Program-made: the position numbers and the translations under genes
Assembly: GCA_949130485.1 (NCBI GenBank)
Contig: OX422196.1
Span: forward strand, 7,426,054 to 7,490,053
DNA: 64,000 nucleotides
Origin: Agelas oroides
Lineage: Eukaryota > Porifera > Demospongiae > Agelasida > Agelasidae
Direction: 5' to 3'
Shown: positions 32,766 to 45,200 of the stretch, piece after piece
Numbering within the stretch: the stretch's first letter is position 1
Layout: every line of letters starts with the position of its first letter
Notes under the pieces: generated by a model
The model's database searches: none
Told to the model about the DNA's origin: nothing
Seen by the model: the letters and a program-made list of their open reading frames with translations, nothing else

Positions 32766-32949
32766 AGCTAGCTATGTTTGGTTGATAATTAAGTGGCTGT
32801 GAACAAGTTGTTGTTTCCATAGACACATAATTAGATAACAGGTGAGCCACATTACATAACCATAGCCTCAAACTTTGACTTCCATATAAGGAACTCAATT
32901 CAAGTTTTTGCTTCATGCAGTGTTACAAAGATTCTGCAACCCTTATAGC
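32766..32949. repeat. Dispersed repeat, direct copy at 34250-34440
   Basis: Shares TTTGGTTGATAATTAAGTGG, then ACTTTGACTTCCATATAAGG, then GCAGTGTT and CAAAGATTCTGCAA with the second copy, in the same order and orientation. Its end is interrupted by the 323-bp element. Confidence 0.85.
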
Positions 32950-33272
32950 TAGTCTCGTGCCCCGCCCGCGCCCGCCTCCCGGCGAGAAACGGTCTGGTGA
33001 ACGAAGTCGAATTTCTTGGGCTTATTACCCAAAACGGGTAATGACCAATCAGATTGCGAGATCGGTAGTTATTACGTAACACTTTCCTCACAACGGTAAA
33101 ATTTCTTCATCTGCATTCGAGTATCCGTACCTTTTTTGAGCGGGTTGGCCGCAAAATATTTTGATCGTTGCTAGGTTACGTTGTCGCAAAAGTGTACGCT
33201 AGCCCAAGAAATTCGACTTGGTTCACCAGACCGTTTCTCCTCGTTAGAGGGCGGGGTCTGGGCACGAGACTA
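32950..33272. mobile_element. 323-bp foldback-type element with 10-bp duplication
   Basis: The ends are TAGTCTCGTGCCC and GGGCACGAGACTA, and the inner arms continue with ACGGTCTGGTGAAC and its complement (about 55 bp of pairing). CCCTTATAGC lies at 32940-32949 and 33273-33282. Long inverted repeats with 9-10-bp duplications suggest a Mutator-like origin. Confidence 0.87.
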
Positions 33273-33918
33273 CCCTTATAGCCTACGCCATCTGGTAAAA
33301 TAAGGCGCCTTTCTTGGGCTTTTGCACACGTCAGCAGGGTTTGAATGCGGCTGGTGCTGACCATATATGGAAGTTCTCGCCTCTAAATGGCTTCAATTAT
33401 CACCAATTAGCATCCACACAAGAGCTAGAGCGCTGGAGTAATTGGACATGCTACAATTTAGAAAAGCCCAGGAATCCAGCCTTACTTTACCAGACGGATT
33501 TTCGTAGGTTATTCTGGTTGGTCATGAGACTACGAAACCCTATACCAATTTTGTGGGTGTGCAGACATATTTGTCTCTAATTGCTATAGATCTTTTTAAG
33601 CGGGAAATATTCATACATGTAGCTTTTGTTGTTATTGAAAACACTTTTAGGTACAGTAGTTTCAGTTACGCCCCTTGGTGGAATAGAAATGTATGATGCT
33701 CTATGGGAATAGGTACCAGCAACCAAGAACCTGGAACAACGTGAAATGGGATGCCTTTTTGTTCAGAAATTTTTGTCATGGGAGGAAAGTACCAGACTCT
33801 CTAAACTTTTAAGTGAATGAAGTTGTGCTAGGGGACTGGGAATGATGCTGCCAAGGGACAGAACCAAATTCCTTCATCATGTGATTACACACCATGTCAC
33901 TCTTGTTCCAATATTCAG

Positions 33919-36900
33919 AGCGGGATCGTATCTCCTTTGACTATGGACAAAAGATCAAGTTTCTTGCATTCTGCAAGCAGGAGAAGCACGGTCCCTACTC
34001 TCCAGAGAAAGACCTTGACACAGGATACTTGGATGTTTTGGGTTCTGATAGAAGGTACATATGCATAGTGTGTGTGTGTATTAATGTTGTTATAGTTTAT
34101 CATAAGCAACAGAACAGACAGACATGAGTCTACTTAACACCACTAACTCCATAACAGTTTCATAACATATTCAAATTCCTTATACCAATACAGGGTTTTG
34201 CAGAATCTTTGCAACACGTGCAAGTGCAAGGCGTTGAAGTACCCAGCTGTGTTTGGTTGATAATTAAGTGGCTGTGAACAAAATGTTACCTCTTACATAT
34301 CACATAATTAGATAAAGGGTGAGTCATATTACATAACTGTAGCCTCAGCGGTGCTAACTTTGACTTCCATATAAGGAACGCAATACGGTTTTCGCTTTAC
34401 GCATTCTAAGCAGTGTTGCAAAGATTCTGCAAAACCCTGTATATTCATGGTGAGGGGGTGAAGGTGGTTTAATTGTTAGTGACATTGTGTACTTACTCCA
34501 TGAAATAAAACTGTCATTCACTAACAAACTTCTCTTCACCAGTTACATGGAGGTTGGTTGTTCATTGCTTCCTCTGGCCTGTGTATTAGCTTAATTGCAT
34601 GAATCAGCATATTGGGATGTAATACCTAGTAAAATTGGGCACCCCATGAATATAGACACCCATTTTGATTACAACAACCACATCCTGTTTATAAGCACCC
34701 ATACAAAAATAGGCACCCCACATGGAAAAGCACCCATGTCTGTGTAAATGCAAGTGAATTTGCTGATTCTAATGTAGCGTAACTTTCGCCAGTATCTATC
34801 CCCGATTATAAGCAAGCTATCAACACGAGGTAAAAGCAAATTTTATACAAAAGCCTCTTGATACATCTCCACAACCCCCTTATGGATTCGTTAGTTCCAA
34901 GTGCTTTGTGTTGTTGGCGGGGGTTGGCAACGATTGATCAATGCTGACTGTAGCTCTGGTTTTAGAAAAGCTTCAGACATAGGACAGGAATTAGCAGAAA
35001 GAGACCCTCAAAGATATTACAGCTAATTCGTTCCCACACAACTTACGTTACTGGAATATTACATGGATTTATTAGCACCCATGAATATAAGTACCCATTC
35101 TGGCTGCTAATTTCAATAATTGGCACTGGTGCTTAACATCCCGATCTTACGTTACTATGAAAAAGCAGTCAACAGGATATATCCACTTTAATGCTACATT
35201 CTTCAACCCTTATGCTGGCAAGTGACACGATACAAAACAATGCGACAACAATGAAACACTATCACGGTGTCTGAACTCACCCCCCACATAGTGACTTCCT
35301 CGGTAATTCCCTAACTGAAACATGATTATACCGGTAGCTTACCATGACATTATAAGCCAAGTGCAAACTGTAGCCCAAGATGCTCACAATGCTTTAGTAA
35401 ACTGTTCGCCTTCGCTAACAGGCATTAACATTTTGAAAGCTTTCCCACTATAGCTTTAGAGCACATGCCACAGTTAACAAAAGATGAACAACACAAAACA
35501 ACTTATTAACTTATGACAAAAGCGTGTCCAAATAAATAAAAATCAATCTTTGCAAGGTTGGTGCACATCCAGTTCTTTTATATAGACATTTATGTAGACA
35601 CGGACTGCATTTCAGCACAATGCAGCTAGTGTCCCCAGCTCCTACATGTAGGTGTTTATAGTTATGTGATATTCATGGCTCAAGTATAGAGTGTTCCTCC
35701 GCTGGGATAGCAGCTGGTCAAGCCATGCTGCTAGTAAATGACCATTGCATGCTCCAACTTTTTCTTACACACACTTCATGTCACTGGCCTCTGTGACTGC
35801 TTCTGGTACACGACACTAGATATGAATTAACAGCAATTTAACAAAAGAGGGAAGCTTCTCAACTAAACTCTTTCAAATTGTAAGTATTCCTTGCAAAAAG
35901 TAATGCTTACCCTCTTTTGTTAAATTAGTATCTCCTTTCAGAAAGCCTATAAATCAGCATTTCTGGTGAGGTTTGTTGTTTCTTTCTTGATCCTACACAG
36001 CTGCCCCTGGATATTTCCTTGGTTGCATGGTTGTGGTGGTCAGATGCCAGGAATGTAGCCAAATAAGTCTTCTGAAAGATGAGGCTAACTAATGGAACTG
36101 AAAATGCTCCTCAATGAACTTTCAAGAAAACTAGTTTGGTAGCATTCCTTGGTCACACTGATGCAACTCAGACAACCTAAAATGTGGTTGAAGTAACCCA
36201 AACGCTTTTGCTGTGTAGTATCAAGTAGGAGGTGAGGCTTATGAGATAGTGAACAGATATACGCAAACCATGCACATATTATATATAGTAAATATCTAAA
36301 ACTGCAAAAGCTTAATACTTGCATATGGCAGATCAAGATATTGTATGTACATGTGCATACTGCATAGTGGCAGTTCATCATGGCACGCCAGCAAAATGCA
36401 ACTATTCATGCACATGCATAACTGGGCCCACCACCTTTGAAACAGAGATCAATGAATGACAGTGTTACATTTTATTTCACACATAGAAAAGCTTGGCAGT
36501 CCTTGGGGGATATGAGTCAGGAGGAGGCTCGCCATGGGCTGATAAGTCTTCTAGATGCAGCTACACCAAGGCTAAGGGAATTTGCCCTTGAGCAATGGAA
36601 GTCCAAGAGAGCTATTGAGCAGAGAGAGAACAGGTATGCAGGGGATTGCTTCAGAGGAGTTGAGGGATTAACTTTGCTTTCAATTGCTCTACTGTCTATG
36701 GTAATGCAGAAAGATGAACAGTGAAGAAACTGATCACTTGAAGAATCATCAAGATGGACTTGAAGATGAGGTTATAACTGTAGCCACCTTCATGATAATT
36801 ATGGACAGACATTGGATAGATACCACAATCGAAACTATATAGTGTGGCATGCTTGACCCAACTATTCCATTTTATGACAACTTGTTTCTATTTTCTTATT

Positions 36901-37369
36901 TGTGTAGGCGACAGTGAACAGTCATCAAGCACTCATGCCCATCACCACTGCTCCTCCAGAAAAGCCCACAGAAACCAAAAGTGTGCTGGCACCTGCCGCT
37001 CTCTGGTGCAGGCCAAAAGCTGCAAGAGCTTTCATTGACCAAGTGAAGAAAGATAGTCAGTTAGTAATAAACCCAGGAGAAACTGTAGCCATTCAAGTAC
37101 CCACCAGCACTGATGCATCTGCCATATTTTGGCAGTTTGTGACTGAAAGTAGTGACATAGGGTTTGGCTTGGGATTTCAGAGAGGAGATCATATGTGTCC
37201 TGTAGAAGAGCTTTTACCAGTTGTGAGGAGAGACTGCTCGGAGGATCTGGTCCTGGGAAGTCACCAGTACCAATCACAAGGAACTTACTTTCTTCGTTTT
37301 GATAATTCACATTCACTTCAGAGTCCTAAGGTTGTGTACTACAAAGTGTTTTATCAGAAAGCAATTTAG
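33919..37369 (+). CDS. ACBD3-like: ACBD3/GCP60-like protein (ACB and GOLD domains), 5' end missing
   Basis: In vertebrates ACBD3 is a Golgi scaffold that binds giantin, PI4KB and other partners. Exons here are 33919-34054, 36487-36633, 36710-36770 and 36908-37369, with phases 1-2, 2-2, 2-0 and 0-stop all compatible. The first two encode most of an acyl-CoA-binding domain (KHGPYSPEKDLDTGYLDVLG, then SDRRKAWQSLGDMS). A charged stretch follows (WKSKRAIEQRENR). The last exon is a complete C-terminal GOLD domain (INPGETVAIQVP, FWQFVTESSDIGFGLGFQR, VVRRDCSEDLVLGSHQYQ, YFLRFDNSHSLQSPKVVYYK). The first helix of the ACB domain and the start codon are not found. The 61-bp exon has a weak donor (GAG/GTTATA) and rests mainly on phase. 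The long charged and Gln-rich linker of vertebrate ACBD3 is much shortened. Confidence 0.8.
34055..36486 (+). other. Large intron of the ACBD3-like gene
   Basis: Holds the second copy of the 32.8-kb repeat (34250-34440). A degenerate element with many CACCCATG-type phrases covers about 34610-35150, and its edges TTGGGATGT and ACATCCCGA may be inverted repeats. R1 copy 3 is at 35830-36210. No exon was seen. Confidence 0.5.
35830..36210 (+). repeat. Dispersed repeat family R1, copy 3
   Basis: Same orientation as the other three copies. It contains TTCCTTGGTTGCATGGTTGT and the ATGCCAGGAATGTAGCCAAA / CTAGTTTGGTAGCATTCC pair. Confidence 0.75.
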
Positions 37370-37655
37370 CATACTGCATGCTTGCATGCATGCAGCACAT
37401 ATAACTGTAGTTACTCTATCCTCTATCTTTCCGCAATGTATGTAAGATGAAAGAAATATTTTGTTGTTAATGAAGGATTTTCGTGCCCTCGATCTCAATC
37501 GTTGTCACTCGCATCGTACGTCCGTCCCGTGAGGTTGCGGCTCGCCGCTTTACCCATCCCGCGCGAACATTTGACGTGAGTTGAGTACCGCTACCTGTAT
37601 ATCAACTGTGGTGTATTGCTGCACGAACAATACTTAATCCTACTTTCCAGATACC

Positions 37656-38667
37656 ATGGAAGAAGAGAAAAGAAGCGTGGAATTCAACGTAGAGAATCTC
37701 CTCCACGAAACTGCGGCGAAGCGAAAGAAAGGTGCGTGACAGTTACTATCTATACTACTCACGCGTTAATTCGTCGCTTGCATGCGACGCTACGTACTAA
37801 GACCTGGGAACGAAGCTACTCCACTCTTCCTAGCTTGTCTGACAATCAGTCACGATATGCATTTGTTATGTATATTTTATGCAGGAATGAAAAGGAAGCG
37901 CACAGTTCCTACCGAAGGCGGAGAGCCAAGGAAGAAGCGGGTACGGACAAACTACACGAAAGAGCATCTCCAGCAACTCGAGGCGGTTTTTGCACGGACA
38001 CAGTACCCAGACTTGCTGATGCGGGAGCAAATAGCTGAACAGCTTGAAGTTACGGAGCAAAAGATTCTTGTAAGCAATGTTCACCTAAGGTCATACGAGA
38101 CTTTAGTAAGCCCATAGGCTCTATTCTAATTATGCGTTACTGATAGTAAAGCTGCAATCATGGCCTTTTTGAATATAACAGGTCTGGTTTCAGAACAGGA
38201 GAGCAAAACAACGAAAGCTGGGAGGACGTCCGGCCACCGCTGTACATGCACAACTACTTCATCATTCAGCTGCAGAGGGAAAACGTAGTCCCAGCCCCGC
38301 CCACTACCATGATCCTGGCCTCCCAATATACTTCCCACTGACAGCTCCGTTTCCTGTATCGCAATCGCCGCTAAACTCTTCACCAGTCACCGGAATGCCC
38401 TGCCATCCAATCTTGGATAAGATGTCCTTTGCTGTGAAACCAACAGCACCCCCGACAAACTCACCATGTTTCTGCTACCCACAGCTCAGACCAGTTCCAG
38501 CAACTCAGTCAGGTGACCGACAGGCGATGACTCCAAGCCCGGGATCTATTCCAAGTTTTAGTCATTGGCCTGACACGCCGCCTCTCGGTGCAGACAGGCC
38601 AACTCCACTAGGATTCCCACACTGCTACTCTGACGATAAATTTCAATTTAATGCCATCTATATATAG
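37656..38667 (+). CDS. Paired-like (PRD class, no paired domain seen) homeobox transcription factor
   Basis: A nuclear DNA-binding regulator of 248 residues in three exons: 37656-37731, 37885-38069 and 38182-38667. The homeodomain runs KKRVRTNYTKEHLQQLEAV, then FARTQYPDLLMREQIAEQ, then VWFQNRRAKQRK. RTQYPD and REQ are PRD-class signatures. Residue 50 is Gln. An intron falls exactly between homeodomain residues 46 and 47, as in many PRD-class genes. Exon 1 carries FNVENLL, similar to the eh1/Groucho-binding motif. The C-terminal region is Pro/Ser-rich. No paired box was found upstream. It starts about 290 bp after the ACBD3-like stop codon on the same strand. Exact orthology (for example to Arx, Gsc or Otx types) cannot be decided by eye. 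Confidence 0.88.
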
Positions 38668-39231
38668 CACAGTTAGCGTTTTCACTGAGTAAGACCAGTA
38701 GTTCCTATTGTTAATGATGTACCCGTTTATTGCAATATTAAAACTTTGACTGACTATACTATATTTCAGAGCATTGAATATTTTGCGCAGAATCTTTAGG
38801 AAAGTACAAAAAGCCAAGTAAAATCTTGTAAATATAACACCCTGCCTAAATTTAGGCCGCACATTATCCTAACTTTTATCATCATCATTTTGCTAAAGAT
38901 TAGCTAAAACTGAACACTTATGGCTGCCTAAATTTAGGTACTTAAAAAGATTTGAACAAATCAAGCCATTTTCGGAGAAGATCCTAAAAATTTAGAGCAA
39001 AAAGATCAGAATCCTGCAAAAGAGAATGGCAATAATTAATATTCTCTGTAGCTATACCATGCGTAAGGCTTCAGTGCCAGGCAGTGCATGGTGGCCAATC
39101 ATTCCTACGTCATACTACCTGCCAATTTTGCATGCTTGCACATGCAAGGTTGTACTAGAGTATGACTTTGCACGTCCAGGAGCAAAGCTGCTTCATCTTC
39201 TACAAGTAAATGATGTGACACCACTGTAAGA
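38668..39231. other. Intergenic region between the homeobox and Calx-beta genes
   Basis: AT-rich. It should hold the homeobox 3' UTR and the promoter of the Calx-beta gene. I saw no definite polyadenylation or core promoter signal. Confidence 0.4.
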
Positions 39232-42200
39232 ATGTCTCCCGGGAAGGTCGTATTTATTGTGTGCTTCATTGTTGCTTCTGCGACCATTAATGAAACAGCA
39301 GGTGAGCCGAAGAGTGCGCAAGTCTGATTAGTGCATACATAATATGTACCTACATCAATTACACGTCTGCATACTATCATGTATAGACAGCTTTATTTGC
39401 TACATATTACGCTGGGCATGCATGCAGTTGTTACATGCATGATGCATCCAATCATGTTCAAACTTCAATTGCCATGTAACTGATGCCAGCCACTTTAACA
39501 TGAAGACTTGAAGTGCTCTTGAATGAGTCTATATGGCTTAGTTTATTCGATAACGTTTTCATATATAGACTCCAGGTATAAAGCAATTTACACCTCACCC
39601 AGCTGGAGCTTAAATTGTTAGACCACTATTTGTTGCATATTAGTTTCTCATCAGGAACTTTCTCTAAAGTTCATGCGGGCGGGCGGCCGTTACCATTATT
39701 CGCAACCGCAAAAAAGTTCGGCTCCGGCGCTCGCGAGGCTGCAAAAGAAGTAAAGTCTGGGGGTAAGCGCTCCGGTATTTAGGGAGTGAGACATCTTTTA
39801 GCTGTTTTGCAGTTCATTGAGTAGCAAATCAGCACTGACAGCAGCATCGACACGTACAGAGCGCGAGATCAATAAAATATACAATAATGGCCCGCGAAGC
39901 GGGTCCCAAAAAAGCATGCGGGCGGGGGATGAGTAACTAATATGCAACAAATAGTGGCCTTATAACAATTTTTGTTTAAGATTGGATTTCAGGGTATAGC
40001 GAGTTGCAGTCCTCGGTTTTTGATCGCTTGCAGCGTGCAAAAACGGCGAACGGGGAAGGCCTGGGAACACTATATTCCACTTAGGCGCGGCTACTCCAGG
40101 CGTTCAGCCAGCTGCGTATGTTATTTTGGGGTTCACACGGCAAAGAACAAAGCGTACTTGAAAATAGCCATGACCGCGCTTGAGTACGAGGCTAACTCGA
40201 ACGATGTTTTTGTCTACTGTTTGACTCGAATCCAAAGGAACAGTAGCATCCCCCCCTAATTCTACAGTCGGTTTAAACATGTACAAAATCTCTTGTGTGC
40301 CTCCCTTTGCATGGCACAGCATTGCATGCATGCCGCATATCAAATTTCAGCACATGCGCACTAAGTTTAGCATTGACTTTGGCTTGTGTAGCTCTCAATT
40401 GAAGGGCTCAGCACCAGAATGGGCTAAATTATAATAACGAGTCATTCGTTAGAAAATATTGAGTGAACTTGAATTTAGCAATATAAACAGGTTATGAAAA
40501 ATAGACTGAAGCGTGTAACTGTAATAGTTTCTAAACTCTTCTGCATGGATGACGCCAGTGGCATGAGAACGTGGGGTGCTATCAAGACCGAATTTGCACC
40601 AAATGAAAGGTCTAGCTGTATCTGTGTTTTCTGAAAATATTCACATGATGGGGTGACAGATTTGGAACTATAAGCCCCGAAGATAGCTATGTTTTGTGGT
40701 TTTGGTGCGCATGGGTATAATCATATCTCCTCAAACCTACAAGCTATGGATGTGGGACTCGTAACGTTGGATACAACCAAGAGATTGAACTTTAAAAAAG
40801 TGTGTTAAAGTATTGTGATAGCTATCCCTGCCAGATATGGAGTTGTGAGCCTGTGAAATCAACCATGTTTCATATTATTGGTCTATGTTGGTACATTTGT
40901 GTGGCTGTATCTCCTGAACACTTCAACGTATTGACATGTGGCTTGTACTGTCACAGTGGAGAACGATTCATATGATTCATACTGAAACTTACAAGATAAT
41001 TATGATTAATTGGCAAACAATGGCTGTAATTGCTTGATCCGCCATCTCTCCTGTAGCTGCTGATGTTGCTCTTCAGACTCCAGCAGTTGTCGAGGAGGGA
41101 AATGAAATTGTTGTCACTGTTGACCTATCAAACGTCCCAGCTGAAGGTTTGGAATTTGATCTCATTGTTACCCTCTCAGCAACACCTGGAACAGCAAGTG
41201 AGTACATGATGGTAATTAACCTTTTACCAATTGGATTTCTCAAATATTATGTTGATGATGAACGTAATTAAGTTCCCAGCAATCAGAAGTCGAGAGATAA
41301 TAGGAGAATATTAAATTATGGGCTAAGTACCCTGCACCCCTAGAAATGGCTAACTGTCAGTCTTACTTACGTACATTGCTGATAGCTGCCCTGAGGTTGG
41401 AGTTACAGTAATTGCACATTCCACAGCTGTATATGAGCCAAATAGCTAGCCATACAATACCGTGATGGGATGCTAAGGAAGTGACATCTCAGATCCTGGA
41501 CCAGCTGAAATTTAAACCAAAGACTTACACTGCGGTAGCATTGTCTAAAACCTTATGTTGGAGATGGCAGTTGGGATGAGTGTTTTGAGGCTATTACATC
41601 ATAATTATATGAGACTTTAAGTTTTCTGCCAAAGCATAGATTTGAACTTAACAAGACTATGTAGCTAGCTACTTCTTCTTCATTAGAGGTACTACATGCT
41701 ACAAACTTGGGAAGTTAACTCGACCAATGAAACTTTAGCAGTATAAACTGTACATGAATGATAACATTGTGATTACCAATACCGTAAACTCTCAAAAATA
41801 CGCCCATAGGCGATCAACTTAAGTGGCTCCTAAAAGAGGGGGGTGGGTGTATTTTCGAGAGTTGTGATATCTCGAAAATACGCCCACCTCACACGCAGTT
41901 AGTTTATAGCCCTTGTTATTTGCGCATGCAGTGATTCTGCAGTGCCTCTTTTGTCATGCGCTTGCTTACGCAATAACAGCAAATGGTGTCTGCCTTCATT
42001 TGTTAGTCCCTCCTCTTGCACATGCAGTGCTGCTTCTGTGGTGCTTCTTGTAACATAACAGCATGTACTGCGGCATAAATGGACTTGTTCTAGATAGTGT
42101 ACTGCACACTCAATGTGAAGTACATGTGCAACAATGCAAGTTTTGATTTCACAGCTGCTGAGGACTACACTGAACCATCTCCGTTCACTGTAACATTTCC

Positions 42201-45200
42201 TTCTGGAACTTCAACTGGTAGCAGTATAACTACCAGGATAAACACCACCGATGATAGTGCGGCAGAGGGCACTCATAGCTTCACTGTGACCATCATAAGT
42301 TCATCCATTCCATCAGTCACAATCGGAACTCCTTCTGCTGTGACTGTAACACTTATGGATAATGACCGTACGTCTGCAGTGTAGTGATGACGATATGAGC
42401 ATTGTGAGGCTATTTATAGGCATTTCTGTTCTTTCAATTCACAGTCGGTGATGTTATGATTCGAATGGAGGAGACAACTGTCTCTGTGAGTGAAGATATT
42501 GCAAGTGGGAGAGTGAGTGTCTGTGTTGAAATTGCAGCCTTGCCAGGAGAACTGCAGACTGACCTGACAGTGACCTTGTTCACAACCAATGGCACAAAAG
42601 CAGGTTTGCAGCACTGACAGTGGCAGTACTTTGCAGAGTATTTAAATGATCACAATCATCTGTTACTGCAGTATTGGGGGAGGACTTCACTGTGCCATCA
42701 CCCCTACAAGTGGCCTTCTCCAGTGGTGATTTGGTTGGTGACACTGCCTGTGCTACATTGGGGATAATAAATGATAACAATCTTGAGTTTGATCATGAGT
42801 TCACTGTTAATCTTGAGAATGTCACACCCCCTGGACCTGTGATATCAAACCCTTCTTCAACTATTGTATCCATCTGGGATGATGAAGGTATACATTGTGC
42901 TGTGTAGATAATGATATACAAGTGAACAAGACAGCCAAAGCATTCAGACTGGCCGGTTTGAACTAGCCAGACATGCTGATTACAGCACATGTAGTCAGTA
43001 TCATGTTGACAGTATTGACTGTATGAGTAAGGTTCCAGATTAGTATATCAGAATGTTGTAATTAGTCTTGAGTTACTTTTGTCATCAGTTCAGGTTATGT
43101 AGAGCTTTGTATGAAGCAATTATCAAGGAGTCTAGCTACACAATGGATATCCTAGTACTTTTCATCCAACTAACTTTGGCACAAACAGTAATATCAGAGA
43201 TTACTTGTTTACTAAGGAAGTTGGTTGGCTAAGAAGTCAAATGAAGCTCAGACTCCTTTGGGTCAAGATGCGAAGATATTTTACTGAGTGTTACTTGACT
43301 GACTGTAGAGCTAGAGACATGCACTTGACCTACTGATCTAAGCCTCAAAATGTGTGAGTTGGGTTTGCGTAGCTTGTCATTTCAACTAATGTGAATTGAA
43401 TAAAATTGGGCTGAAATTGTTTGTTACTCTCCACATACTACCCAAAATTATAGTTACAAAAGTGTGGGACATACAGTAGCTATAGCTTGAGATCAAGGAT
43501 GCATTACACAATCGTTATGGTGAATGCTTGTTTCCCTATAACAAGACAAACTTGCACGGTGATGTTTTAGTAGTGGTAAGAACTGTGATTTACACAAATT
43601 GAGTTCAGTCCCCTTTTTCTAAGGAATGTAAAGTGAAAATCTATAGTTTGCATGCTGCAATTAGTGTATTATGACCTCTATTTAATTTTACATCAGCACA
43701 ATATTAATTTTGTTAGCTGCAGCAATAGCTGATGGCTCTCATATAATTGGATACCTTAATAGTCACCATTCCAGTTTATCTACAGTATTTTTATTTACAT
43801 TGCAGCAATGAATGCTGCAATCCAGATGATGACAGACATGGACAGTGTAGCTGAGACAGCAGGATCAGTGCAAGTTTGTGCAGAAATCACTGGAGTGGCT
43901 GGCTTGCTGGAGTGTGATGTGACTAATATACCAACATTGACTGGAAGTACTAAAGCAAGTATGTGAATGACTAGCTCCTCTTTCCCCATCCATTATGTTT
44001 CTTATTATAGTATGGGCATGTTGGAACAAGGCTAACTAGTCAATGTCTTTAGAACATCTCATCTCAGTGGAAACTAAAGGTATGTTTGATGTTTTCTGGC
44101 AAGAACACCTTGTCTGAGCTAGAAATAAAGCCTTCGCTGGAAATATAGGAAAATCTGATGTTATGAGGTGAGATAAGAGAAATGTGAAAAGCTGGCAGTC
44201 AGTACCTCAGTGATCAGAGCACCGGCAGCTCAATTAAACCGGTGATCCTGGATTTGATTTCTAGCAACTTATTTCAATGGAATAAATTAAGCTTCTATTT
44301 AGTGGGACATTTCAAATAAGAAGCCTTCCACTTATCAGTTCATGTGCCAAACACTGATTCAAACTATTAAGTATGTGACTGTTGGTTCATACTAGGGTGG
44401 CTGTTACTGAAATAGGAAATTCCATCAGTGAAAAATTAGCCTACTGAGAGGATTTTGAGGTTATCCCTTTGCAGTCAGCTCACCACTAAGGGACACATTC
44501 GGCTATCATGAGTAAGTTCCATTTGTGAAGGAACTGGGTTGCTGAACCAGCCAAGTAGTGCTGTTAATCATTTGAAAGGAAAGATGTAGCTATAACTAAC
44601 AAGCTTGAGATGGCAGACTTCTCACACGCTGGTAACTTGTTCTGGCTGGCTAACTGTTAACTTAGATCTTTGGTCAACCGGAATTGTTCCTCCTTGACAT
44701 CGTTTGACAGTTAAGACTCTTCAATTCAGGTTTTAAGGTTAGTGCTATGTCCTGGAGTTGCTTACCTTGGAGCAGTAGGAAAAAAGCTCATACCGTGTGG
44801 TTATTTACATACATCTATACCTAGTTGAGTCAACGAGAAGTCAAGGCCTAAATTTGTGTTTAGGCCCACCCACAGCCTAAGCATTTGTAGTGGTTTGGCT
44901 GTGAGAGCGTGCCTATAGCTGAGGTGTGGTACCTCCACAGTAAACCGAAATTAGAAATTTTGTCCATTGGGTTACAGTTAACTATCAATACTATGAACAA
45001 AAAGTGTAAAGACCACATAATAAGGAATAGCATGTACAAGATTCACAGTCAACAGCTACAGGACATTGCAACTTGAACATAAACAACTTGAACATAAAAC
45101 CCATGCACAATACCAAGGAGATGTGATTCCTCCATTAATTACATGGGTAGTGACCCTGGGTTAGAGCTCAGTAAATTATCATAACCTTATACATGTATCT

